This document shows positions 32,854-40,692 of a stretch of 44,567 nucleotides of DNA, piece after piece. Each line of letters begins with the position of its first letter. Position 1 is the first letter of the stretch. The translations under genes and the position numbers were made by a program. This DNA is from Armatimonadota bacterium (GTDB lineage: Bacteria > Armatimonadota > JADLDR01), in assembly GCA_020846535.1 (NCBI GenBank), contig JADLDR010000052.1:1-44567 (forward strand). The letters run 5' to 3'. The notes beneath the pieces were generated by a model that searched no databases, had not been told where the DNA came from, and worked only from the letters and a program-made list of their open reading frames with translations.

Positions 32854-33654
32854 CTACTCCTCCGCCAGCGCCGCCGCTTCCTCGGGCGTCTTGTCTTCAT
32901 AAATGGCCGCTTTCAGAGCCAGCACGGCCCCGGTGATGTTCTTCAGGCTCCAGACATTGCGCCCCACCACCGCGCCCTTCGCCCCGCTCCGGACAACCTG
33001 CTGCAACAGGGAAAGGCTTTCCACTAAAGTTTCGGTCTGCGGGCCGCCCGCAGCGACTATCGGGGCGGGGCAGGCGGAAACGATCTGGCGGAACGCCTCC
33101 ATATCGCCGCAATAGGGGGCTTTGATAATATCCGCCCCGCATTCGAGGCTGCACCGGACGGCCCAGGCGATATCCTCGGGCGTATAGGATATTTTCGGCC
33201 CGTCGCTGAAATCTCGGGGGTAGGCGTGGACGATGACCGGCATTTCATAGACAGCCGCCGCCTTGACGCATTCGGCCAGAGCCTTCAGGTGCGCTCCTTC
33301 CGTGGTCCCGCGCAGGAAGGCGGCCATCGCAAAACCGTCGGCCCCGAGGCGGATCGCATCCACCGGATCGGCGATCTGCTCGCACACGGAGTCATCGGGG
33401 CGGGCGATGGAGCTTTGCAGGATGAAAGGCACCCGTCCGGCGAACGGCTCCCACGCCGATTCGGCGATCCCCCGGTGCATGGTCACCGAATCGGGCCGTC
33501 CGGCCACGATCTTCTCCAGCGTCTCTTCGATACGGCGCAGCCCCGCCGGAAGGCCCTCCGCATAACCGATAAAATGATCCACCGCCACCGCGCAGAGCCT
33601 CCCGGAAGGATGCGAAAACAAACGGTTCATCCTGACCTTTTTCCCGATGCTCAA
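32854..33654 (-). CDS. DhnA/LacD-type class I aldolase
   Basis: 266 residues, an (alpha/beta)8 barrel of the DeoC/FbaB/LacD superfamily. VAVDH (23-27) carries a substrate-binding Asp. The Schiff-base Lys is Lys178 in GADIIKAPYCGD, and PIVAAGGP and GAVVGRNVW bind phosphate near the end. It probably cleaves a sugar phosphate such as fructose 1,6-bisphosphate, tagatose 1,6-bisphosphate or a deoxy-sulfo analogue; the substrate is not resolved. It starts at TTG (33654) with GGAGG 7 nt upstream. It stands alone between repeat elements. Confidence 0.88.
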   Translation of the reverse strand: MSIGKKVRMNRLFSHPSGRLCAVAVDHFIGYAEGLPAGLRRIEETLEKIVAGRPDSVTMHRGIAESAWEPFAGRVPFILQSSIARPDDSVCEQIADPVDAIRLGADGFAMAAFLRGTTEGAHLKALAECVKAAAVYEMPVIVHAYPRDFSDGPKISYTPEDIAWAVRCSLECGADIIKAPYCGDMEAFRQIVSACPAPIVAAGGPQTETLVESLSLLQQVVRSGAKGAVVGRNVWSLKNITGAVLALKAAIYEDKTPEEAAALAEE

Positions 33655-33771
33655 TACACTGCCTCCTTTTTCATGATGTCAAAACATTACGGTTACGCCA
33701 TAACTTGGGGGTAAGCAGGCTGTCCTAAAGACGTTTTAAAAAGCACTTCACCCACCCCGGCCCGCCCTCGC

Positions 33772-33927
33772 CTAAGCACCCCGTTGGAAGAAAAGGGCCG
33801 TTTTCCCTGCCACCGGACTGTAGGGGCGAACCTTGTGTTCGCCCTGAACCAGGCGCGGCCAGACCCCAGGGCGATCCCAAGGATCGCCCCTACGGATCTG
33901 CCCCTTTTCCTCCAGCGGGCTGCTTAG
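33772..33927. repeat. Short form of the palindromic element
   Basis: 156 bp. The outer arms start CTAAGCACCCCGTTGGAAG (33772) and, on the complement from 33927, CTAAGCAGCCCGCTGGAGG. The inner arms are GTAGGGGCGAACC (33820) and GGATCGCCCCTAC (to 33893). It has the same outer and terminal modules as the 40149 element but lacks the CATAGCGATCCAGAT module and the C-rich core. Confidence 0.75.
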
Positions 33928-33954
33928 CCCCGCAGGGGCGTCCAGGAGAGGGCC

Positions 33955-34102
33955 GGGGATGCGATTGATCCCCCCCATAGGTATCCCGATCAGGCTGCCT
34001 GTCCCGCCGGGGCGGGGGCGGGCCTTGGGGAGACCGTTCCCTAACCCCGCCCCCGCGGGACAGACAGCCTGATCGGGATACCTATGGGGGATGCGGTTGA
34101 TC
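33955..34102. repeat. 35-bp inverted repeat flanked by 16-bp direct repeats
   Basis: The arms 33973-34007 and 34055-34089 match at 34 of 35 positions and begin CCCCATAGGTATCCCGATC, a variant of the CATAGCGATCCAGAT module. GGGGATGCGATTGATC (33955-33970) and GGGGATGCGGTTGATC (34087-34102) flank it as direct repeats, as a target-site duplication would. This looks like a small non-autonomous mobile unit. Confidence 0.75.
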
Positions 34103-34210
34103 TCCCCCTACCCCTCTAATTCCCCGGACTTCCCGGAATTCCTTCTCGGAACGGCAGGAGTTCGCCCTGGCAACAGAGAATCGCATGGCAGTACAATCGG
34201 AGGAGTTTTG

Positions 34211-36649
34211 ATGCTCACATGCCTTTTGCTGGTCGTCCTCTTTTCCATCATCGGACCGCCCGCCGTCCGGGCGGAGCTTGGGGAGCCGCCCGCAGGGCCG
34301 CTCACGGTGCGATACACGCCTGAAGACGGCTCTGCCAGCCCGTCTAACCCGCCCGGCTTCGTCTGGATGCCCGAAACCGGGGCCGTGCGCTACGAGCTTC
34401 AGGTGTCGCGGAGTCCATCCTTTCTTAAAAAGGCCACCCGTTCCTACATCACCCGGCTCAATATCCACCGGCCCGACCGGACGCTGCCTGCCGGGGCCTG
34501 GTTCTGGCGCTACCGGAAAGAGGAGCCGGACGGCGGGTGGTCGGCTTTCAGCCGGATGCGGCGCTTCACCGTCCCGGAAAACGCGCCGCAATTCACCGCC
34601 CCCTCCCGGGCCGGCCTGGAAGCGCGGATGAAGGGCGGTCCACCCCGCGTCCATCTGCGGGCAAAGGATGTAGAACGGCTGCGGCGGCTGAAAAGCAAGG
34701 AACCCTACGCCGCTCTCTGGCAGGGATGGCGGAAGTGGTGCGACGACCATATCGGCGATCCGCTGCCGGAGGAGCCGCCTCCCTACACCGTCCCGGGCTG
34801 GCTCGACCTGAACCTGAAAGCCGATATCGATACCATGTGGGAGGGATCCAATCGCTGCGGGGCGATAGGGACGGCCCTGGAACGCTACGCCTTCGCCTTC
34901 CTGCTAACCGGCGAGCCCCGCTACAGAGCCGAATTCGAGCGGTGGCTACGCCATCTCCTGACCTGGGACCCGCAGGGAACCAGTGGGGCGGCCAATAACG
35001 ACGAGGCCGCCCGCCGCATCTGCGAGCCGTTCGGAAGGGCTTTCGACTGGATGCAAAGCCACCTCTCCGGCAGCCTGCGCCGGGCCGCCGCCGAAAACCT
35101 GACGGTCCGCGCCCGCGATTTCTATGAAGGCCAGTTGAAGGGCGTGCTGATCAGCCACTACGGAAGCCATGAAACCGATTACGCCCCCACCTGCGTTCTG
35201 CCCGCCGCCCTCGCCCTCTGGGACGAGGTTCCGGAGAGCCGCGACTGGCTGGAGCTGATCGTCCAGTTCTATGCTTGCCTCTTTCCCGCCTACGGCGAGG
35301 CCGACGGCGGATGGTCCCAGGGGCCGAGCTACTGGAAGTGGACGGTGAGCAACTGGCTCAACAATGCCGACATGCTGCGGGTGGCGACCGGCTTCGACGC
35401 CTGCCTGAACCCTTGGGCCAGGCAGACCGGCTATTTCAAACTCTACTGCAACCCGCCCTACTCTAAACAGAGCCCCTTCGGCGACCACTCCAACGAGGGC
35501 GTTCCCGACCTGCTGGACCGCCGCAATATGGCCCGCCTGGCCGCCCGCTACGGCGACGGCTACCTGCAATGGTACGCCGATCAACTGGCCGGCCCTCTGT
35601 GGGACTGGCCGATGGCTCCGGTGGCTTTCGGCGGCTTCCTCTATAACAGGGCTGCGCCCATCGTGGCAAAAGCGCCCTCCGATCTTCCTTCGAGCCGCTA
35701 CCAGCGCGATATCGGCTGGGTGGCCTTCCGGACCGACCTGGTTCGCAGCGACCGGGACATCATGCTCCTCTTCAAGAGCAGCCCGTTCGGGGCCTTCAAC
35801 CACAGCCATGCCGACCAGAACGCCTTCATCGTCAACGCCTACGGGGAACCCCTGGCGATCTCCGCCGGACATTACAACTGGTATCACTCGCCGCACCATT
35901 TCGGCTTCAACCTCCAGACGAAATCGAAAAACACGATCCTGGTAGACGGGGAGGGCCAGTGGCGGAAAGGCGGGGAGAAAGACATCACCTGCAATGGCCG
36001 CATCACCGCCTTTCAGGATACCCCTGCCTACGCCTACGCCTGCGGCGATGCGGCCCGGGCCTATGACGGGAAACTCCTCCGCTTCGACCGGCATGTCGTC
36101 TTCGTTCGCCCCGCCCCGCCTGTGGAGACCGGCTATTTCGTCATCTTCGACGACCTGGAAAGCGCCGGTGAATCCGCCTTCACCTGGCAGCTTCACGCCC
36201 AGGAAAAGATGGAAATCGACGGCCAGCGCTTCGTCTCCCGCAAAAACAGCGCGGAACTGACGGCAGCGATCCTCTACCCCGAAGGCTTGCAGGTCACCCT
36301 GACCGACGAATGGCCCGTGGTGGAAGGCCGCTATGCGGACAGGCCCAAACAGTGGCATCTCTATGCCGTTACCCCGCAAAAAAGCAGGACGGCCCGCTTC
36401 GTCTCCGTCCTCCTGCCGCACCGAGCCACCGACCCGCCCCTCCCCTCTCCGGTTCTTCTGCAAAGCGGCAGCGCCCTGGGCGTCCGCCTGAACTGGGGGA
36501 GCGTCATCGATGAGATCGGATTTCGTCTGAACGCCGAACCGGGCCACCTGGCCCTGGACGGCTGGAGTTCCGAAGCCCGCCTGGCCGCCGTCCGCCGCAC
36601 GGAGGAGGGGAAAGAAACGCAGAGGTGGGAGTGGGGAGGCAGGGGATAG
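34211..36649 (+). CDS. Exported DUF4962 / heparinase II-III-like polysaccharide lyase
   Basis: 812 residues from MLTCLLLVVLFSIIGPPAVRA, a signal peptide. Residues about 30-125 form a DUF4962 beta domain (GFVWMPETGAVRYELQVS, FWRYRKEEPDGGWSAFS). Then an alpha/alpha barrel follows (WEGSNRCGAIGTALERYAFA, GSHETDYAPTC, ADGGWSQGPSYWK). From about 500 comes the heparinase-II-type beta-sandwich with NHSHADQNAFIVNAYGEPL (His531, His533), holding metal and active-site His residues. It probably degrades uronic-acid polysaccharides outside the cytoplasm; the substrate is unknown. The ATG at 34211 is chosen for CGGAGGAG 5 nt upstream; the frame opens at 34091 in the repeat. Confidence 0.87.
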   Translation: MLTCLLLVVLFSIIGPPAVRAELGEPPAGPLTVRYTPEDGSASPSNPPGFVWMPETGAVRYELQVSRSPSFLKKATRSYITRLNIHRPDRTLPAGAWFWRYRKEEPDGGWSAFSRMRRFTVPENAPQFTAPSRAGLEARMKGGPPRVHLRAKDVERLRRLKSKEPYAALWQGWRKWCDDHIGDPLPEEPPPYTVPGWLDLNLKADIDTMWEGSNRCGAIGTALERYAFAFLLTGEPRYRAEFERWLRHLLTWDPQGTSGAANNDEAARRICEPFGRAFDWMQSHLSGSLRRAAAENLTVRARDFYEGQLKGVLISHYGSHETDYAPTCVLPAALALWDEVPESRDWLELIVQFYACLFPAYGEADGGWSQGPSYWKWTVSNWLNNADMLRVATGFDACLNPWARQTGYFKLYCNPPYSKQSPFGDHSNEGVPDLLDRRNMARLAARYGDGYLQWYADQLAGPLWDWPMAPVAFGGFLYNRAAPIVAKAPSDLPSSRYQRDIGWVAFRTDLVRSDRDIMLLFKSSPFGAFNHSHADQNAFIVNAYGEPLAISAGHYNWYHSPHHFGFNLQTKSKNTILVDGEGQWRKGGEKDITCNGRITAFQDTPAYAYACGDAARAYDGKLLRFDRHVVFVRPAPPVETGYFVIFDDLESAGESAFTWQLHAQEKMEIDGQRFVSRKNSAELTAAILYPEGLQVTLTDEWPVVEGRYADRPKQWHLYAVTPQKSRTARFVSVLLPHRATDPPLPSPVLLQSGSALGVRLNWGSVIDEIGFRLNAEPGHLALDGWSSEARLAAVRRTEEGKETQRWEWGGRG

Positions 36650-36757
36650 GGGCTTCCTGAAGATAGCTCCGGCGCTTGACCAGGGCGTTAGAATCAAGGG
36701 GCGGGTTTCTTTCCCCCCGCCTGCAGAAGGGATTCGTCCGTTTCGATGATATTCCCC

Positions 36758-36787
36758 TTGACACATCCCTGTCCGGTGATCTATAAT
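36758..36787 (+). promoter_or_regulatory. Strong promoter with palindrome at the start site
   Basis: TTGACA (36758-36763), 18-bp spacer, TATAAT (36782-36787). Five bases downstream TCCGGTCGACCGGA (36792-36805), a perfect 14-bp palindrome, covers the expected transcription start, a classic repressor position. Confidence 0.85.
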
Positions 36788-36793
36788 ATCTTC

Positions 36794-36910
36794 CGGTCGA
36801 CCGGATAAAAAACCATCAGTTCAGCGGATTTGCTTTCGACCCTTGCGGCACTCTGCAATGCCTGCCCTCTTTCGATTCGCGCGAAAGGGAGGGATTGCAG
36901 GGTGCTTTTT
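36794..36910 (+). ncRNA. Candidate small RNA or leader attenuator
   Basis: Between the promoter at 36758-36787 and a terminator-like hairpin: GCACTCTGCAAT (36848-36859) pairs completely with ATTGCAGGGTGC (36894-36905), an inner CCCTCTTTCG/CGAAAGGGAG stem extends it, and TTTTT (36906-36910) follows. A second promoter-like pair directly after it serves the GNAT gene, so this unit of about 117 nt may be transcribed on its own. The alternative is an attenuator for the GNAT gene. No match to a known RNA family was recognised. Confidence 0.55.
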
Positions 36911-36937
36911 GGCTTTCGGGGCGGCCCGGTCTATAAA
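36909..36937 (+). promoter_or_regulatory. Second promoter before the GNAT fusion gene
   Basis: TTGGCT (36909-36914), 17-bp spacer, TATAAA (36932-36937). It begins in the U-tract of the upstream terminator-like hairpin, 24 bp before the AAAGGA ribosome site. Confidence 0.55.
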
Positions 36938-36974
36938 GATAGGTGGCGCTCGTTATCAAGAAAGGATGATTTCC

Positions 36975-39900
36975 ATGGATTATACGATTCGCGAATACCG
37001 GCTGGACGACCCGGAGGACGCGAGGAAACTGGCGAAGATGTGGAACAACTCGGACAGCGGCTGGCCGGAGGGCTTTACTCAGGGGGTTCCCTTCACCGGG
37101 GAACGCATCGCCGACAAGATGAAAAACTCCGCCCGGCTGGCGGTCTATGTGGCCGAATACGGCGACGAAATCGTCGGCTACTGCGACCTCCAGGCGGACA
37201 AGGGCCAGAGCGAGGTGGCCTATATCCCTCTTCTCAACGCCTGCCCCGCCTATCACGGCAAGGGCATCGGGAAAAGCCTGATCCGGGCCTGCCTGCAAAA
37301 GACGATGGCCCTGGGCTACAAGCAGTTGACCCTGGGAACCTGGGCCGGGAACCTGAAGGCCGTCCCGCTTTATAAAAAGACAGGCTTTTTCTGGCGGCCC
37401 GACACCAATGTCTGGATGCAGAACTTCATCCCGACCGCCCTCACCCTTCCGGCGGCCCGCCCCTATTTCGAAAAGCACGACTGGTACCGTACCTTCCGGC
37501 GCGACCTGGAGGTCAGGCCCGATGAAATCGAGTGGCACGGCATCCAGGTCTACCCTTACGCCTGGGAGGAGGACGGCGATTGTTTCCGCATGGTGGTCGA
37601 TAAGGAAGCCGAATCGGTGACCGCCATCGAAACGCCGGAATTCTCCGCGGCCTGCATCCTCGGCAGGGACCGGCTGGCCGCCGGACTTCAGGGCGTTGCC
37701 CGGTGGGAGATCGAAAACCGGACGGACAGGCCGCTTCCGGTGGGCCTGATCGCCACCGCCGATGAAGGCATCGCCATCCACGTGCAGGAAAGCGTCACCG
37801 TGGAAAAGCGGGCGGTTCTGGAGAGGGCCTATCGGCTGGATGCGCTGAGCCGCCCCTCGGACGGCGGCAGGCCCTCCCCCAAGATTCGCTCCACGCTCCT
37901 GATCCAGGGGATGCCTGTTTCGCTGGAGTCGGGCATCCGCATCGTCCCGCCGGTGGAGATCCAGTTGAGCGGCTGGGGCATGCGCGTCGGTCGGGAGGAA
38001 AAAATCGCGGTCAGGCTCAAAAGCAACCTCGATTTCCCGGTGGAAGGCAGGCTCCTGCTGGAAAGCCCCCCGGACATCCGCTTCGACCGGCATGAAGCGG
38101 CTTTCGCGGTGGAGGCGAAAAGCTGGAGCGGGGCCGCCTTTCGGGGAACGGCCCTCGCGCCGGGCGCATCCTACCCCGCGCTCCAGGCCGTTCTGGACAG
38201 GGCTTCCGATGAAGCGAAAGCCGGCGAAGCCGGCTTCGCCGCGCCTTTGAAGACGCGCCCCAAAACCGTTACCCTGCGCGGCCTGGAAACGGGCCGGGTG
38301 GTCGCCAGCCTGAATACGGAACAACGGGAGGCCGTGCTGGAAAGCGATACCCTGGCCCTTGCGGTTGAGATTCAAGGGGGATGGATGAGCCTGACGCACC
38401 GCATCCGGGGCCAGCGAGTCGCAGGCCAGAGCGCCGGCGCGCTGGGGCCGCCCTTCAACTGGAATGAACATCCGCCCGTCTTCCCCGCCCGCATCGAGCA
38501 GGAAGGGGGCAAAGCCTCTATCGTTCTGACAATGCCTTCCGAGGACGACCCGCGCATCACCGTGGAGAAGACCTTCACCCTTTCGGCAGGCCCGGTGGTG
38601 GAGGTAAACTGGCGCGTTATCAACAATTCCGAGGCCCCGTATAAGGGCAGGCTCCGCGTTTCCAGCCAGGCGGGAGCAGGGGCGACAAGGATAACGCTGC
38701 CCCTGAAGGACGGATTCGTTTCCGAGCCGGTGGAAGGCTGGGGATCGTTCCCGATGGGGGATGCCGACCTGCCGCGCAGCCCGGACATCCTTGCCGAAAG
38801 CTGGGTCGCCTGGGAGCAGAAGGGCCACACGATGGGCTTTGTCTGGCGATCCTGTGCGGAACAGGAATTCAACGGCGGCGGGGCGGAGTTCGACCTGGAA
38901 ATCCCGGAGGTGGCCCCACAGAGCAGCCGGGCGCTGGAGCCGTTCCACATCGTCGCGACTGCGGGCGGCTGGGAGGATATCCGCCGCTTCTGGGCGGGGC
39001 TGACCCGGCCCGGAGGCATCCGCGAAGACCGCAAGCCTGCCGTCCACCGGGTTCAGGAAATCGTCACCGAGCCGTCCCCTCTGATGACCCTTACCGATAC
39101 GGCGGAAGGCATCGTCCGGCTGTTCAACCGCCGCAACAAAGTGGCGAACGGAACGCTGACCTTGCAGGCGGACGGCCTCGGCCTCGACTCAGGCGAATTG
39201 CCCTTCCGGGAGGTCAAGGCAGGCAGCCCGTTCAGCCATCCGGTGGCAGCCGTTTTCGCTCAGGCGGCCCCCCGCGCGGTCGGCATCCGGGCGTACGCGG
39301 ACACCGGCCTGACAGCCGAAGAAAAGGCGCTTCCCTGTCTCAAACTGGGCGACCTTAGCCAGCCGGTCGGCATTACGGAGGAAGAAGGCGTCTACACGGT
39401 TCGAAACGGATGGATGTGCTACCGGGTGGCCCCCGGGTTCATCGGGTCCGTGATCTCCCTGGAAACGGACGGGGTGAACCATCTGAGAAGCCGCTACCCG
39501 GAGGCCGGGCCGTTCGTCTGGTTCAACCCCTGGCACGGCGGTCTGCACCCGTCGGTCGGCCACCTCTGGGAATCGAGGATCAACCGGGAGAGATTCACCG
39601 GAGAGCCGCTTCAGGCAGCTGGCAAGCAGGGCTTTGTCTGGAACGGCATCCGGGTGCGCTGCGACCTGAAACACAAGGACTGGCAGTGGCTCCGGCTGGA
39701 GGCCGATTACCTGACCCTGCCGGGCAGCAATATCCTGGCGGTCGTCATCCGGGGCGTCAACAAAACGCCCGCCCCGATGGCAGCCGACCTCGGAGCCGCC
39801 CTCTGGTGCCAGCCGGGAGGGTCTTACGACCGGTCCGTCACCCACTACGAGCGGGACGGCCAGCCTCTCTTCCGGCGCAGGAGCGATTACAGCCTGGATC

Positions 39901-40151
39901 AGGGCGCGACTCACTGGGCGGCCATCCAAAACCCGTCCACCGGAGACACGCTGCTCCTGGTCAACACCGCGGCGACGAACTGGATCGAGATCGGCGATTG
40001 CGGCAGGGAAGGCGCGCACCCCGCAGGCCAGGCAAGGCTCGCTTTCGAGCCAAACGAAACCCGCGAAATCCTCCTCTGGCTGGTCTGCGCCGGAGAGATG
40101 GAGCAGGTCAGACTCTACACCGCGCTGAAGGATGTGCCGGAACTGCCCTAA
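36975..40151 (+). CDS. GNAT acetyltransferase fused to a giant beta-rich domain
   Basis: 1058 residues. Residues 1-155 are a GNAT N-acetyltransferase: VYVAEYGDEIVGYCDLQ, the acetyl-CoA loop AYHGKGIGKSL (92-102), and LGTWAGNLKAVPLYKKTGF. The remaining 900 residues are predicted beta-rich, with Ig-like segments (WEIENRTDRPLPVGL, VEIQLSGWGMRVGREE, NWRVINNSEAPYKG) and glycosidase-accessory-like ones (FNPWHGGLHPSVGHLWESR, LRLEADYLTLPGSN). I do not recognise a named family for this part. No signal peptide. The ATG at 36975 is preferred for AAAGGA 8 nt upstream, although the frame opens at 36843 through the upstream hairpin. The stop TAA is the first three bases of a repeat element. Confidence 0.8.
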   Translation: MDYTIREYRLDDPEDARKLAKMWNNSDSGWPEGFTQGVPFTGERIADKMKNSARLAVYVAEYGDEIVGYCDLQADKGQSEVAYIPLLNACPAYHGKGIGKSLIRACLQKTMALGYKQLTLGTWAGNLKAVPLYKKTGFFWRPDTNVWMQNFIPTALTLPAARPYFEKHDWYRTFRRDLEVRPDEIEWHGIQVYPYAWEEDGDCFRMVVDKEAESVTAIETPEFSAACILGRDRLAAGLQGVARWEIENRTDRPLPVGLIATADEGIAIHVQESVTVEKRAVLERAYRLDALSRPSDGGRPSPKIRSTLLIQGMPVSLESGIRIVPPVEIQLSGWGMRVGREEKIAVRLKSNLDFPVEGRLLLESPPDIRFDRHEAAFAVEAKSWSGAAFRGTALAPGASYPALQAVLDRASDEAKAGEAGFAAPLKTRPKTVTLRGLETGRVVASLNTEQREAVLESDTLALAVEIQGGWMSLTHRIRGQRVAGQSAGALGPPFNWNEHPPVFPARIEQEGGKASIVLTMPSEDDPRITVEKTFTLSAGPVVEVNWRVINNSEAPYKGRLRVSSQAGAGATRITLPLKDGFVSEPVEGWGSFPMGDADLPRSPDILAESWVAWEQKGHTMGFVWRSCAEQEFNGGGAEFDLEIPEVAPQSSRALEPFHIVATAGGWEDIRRFWAGLTRPGGIREDRKPAVHRVQEIVTEPSPLMTLTDTAEGIVRLFNRRNKVANGTLTLQADGLGLDSGELPFREVKAGSPFSHPVAAVFAQAAPRAVGIRAYADTGLTAEEKALPCLKLGDLSQPVGITEEEGVYTVRNGWMCYRVAPGFIGSVISLETDGVNHLRSRYPEAGPFVWFNPWHGGLHPSVGHLWESRINRERFTGEPLQAAGKQGFVWNGIRVRCDLKHKDWQWLRLEADYLTLPGSNILAVVIRGVNKTPAPMAADLGAALWCQPGGSYDRSVTHYERDGQPLFRRRSDYSLDQGATHWAAIQNPSTGDTLLLVNTAATNWIEIGDCGREGAHPAGQARLAFEPNETREILLWLVCAGEMEQVRLYTALKDVPELP

Positions 40152-40518
40152 GCAGCCCGTTGGAGTCAGCGTGCCGTTTCCGCCGTAGGGGCGAACCTTG
40201 CGTTCGCCCCATAGCGATCCAGATCAGGTAAAACATCCTCCGCTCCTGGGGGAGGGGTGACCGCTCTCCCCTGGGATGGGTTACCTCTCTCCCCTAGCCC
40301 CTCTCCCCGAATCGGGGAGAGGGGGAGAGAGGGTGCAGTACTTGACCCCCCCATCCCCTCCCCCTGCCCGTTTCGGGAAGGGGGCGGGGGGTTAGGTAAC
40401 CATCTATCAAAGCCCCGCACCCCGCCCCGGCGGGACAGTCACCCTGATCTGGATCGCTATGGGGCGAACCTTATGATCGCCCCTACGGATCTAAATCTTG
40501 ACTCCAACGAGCTGCTTA
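40149..40518. repeat. Composite palindromic element, copy 3 (complete, 370 bp)
   Basis: Three nested arm pairs: outer TAAGCAGCCCGTTGGAGTCA (40149-40168) and its complement (40499-40518, 19/20); terminal hairpins GTAGGGGCGAACC (40185) and GATCGCCCCTAC (to 40486); inner 24-nt arms 40205-40228 and 40443-40466 (perfect). The core is the reverse orientation of copies 1 and 2. Most of the 541-bp gene-free gap before mutL is this element. A partial copy, CCCCATAGGTATCCAGATCA, lies at about 40544. Confidence 0.85.
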
Positions 40519-40639
40519 GGAGAGGGAAAACCGGTATCTCCACCCCATAGGTATCCAGATCAAGGGAAAGACCCTCCGGTCCTGGGGGCCGGGGGTGAGG
40601 CGCTTTCTTGCAACAACCCCTCCCGTCTCCCCGCCTTGT

Positions 40640-40669
40640 TTGACATCCCCCGCTCGGTTCAGGTATACT
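40640..40669 (+). promoter_or_regulatory. Promoter of the mutL operon
   Basis: TTGACA (40640-40645), 18-bp spacer, TATACT (40664-40669), 24 bp before the mutL ATG. Confidence 0.8.
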
Positions 40670-40692
40670 GAAAAAAAGAGTTGTGAGGAAGC

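Larger units (their letters stand above)
33655..34210. other. 556-bp gene-free stretch made largely of palindromic repeats
   Basis: No credible gene. It holds two distinct repeat units, 33772-33927 and 33955-34102, described separately, and short unassigned flanks. The polysaccharide lyase gene starts immediately after, and no clear promoter was recognised for it. Confidence 0.7.

Noticed and set aside
36843..36974. A 44-residue N-terminal extension of the GNAT protein
   Set aside because: It would be translated through the terminator-like hairpin, has no ribosome site, and the GNAT domain begins at the ATG at 36975.
36816..39047. A 743-codon open frame on the minus strand opposite the GNAT gene, and similar long antisense frames at 34946-36766, 23920-25767, 11207-12826 and 19687-21129
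   Set aside because: They lie opposite well-supported genes in GC-rich DNA, where antisense stops are rare; they have no domain motifs and low-complexity Arg/Gly/Pro-rich translations.
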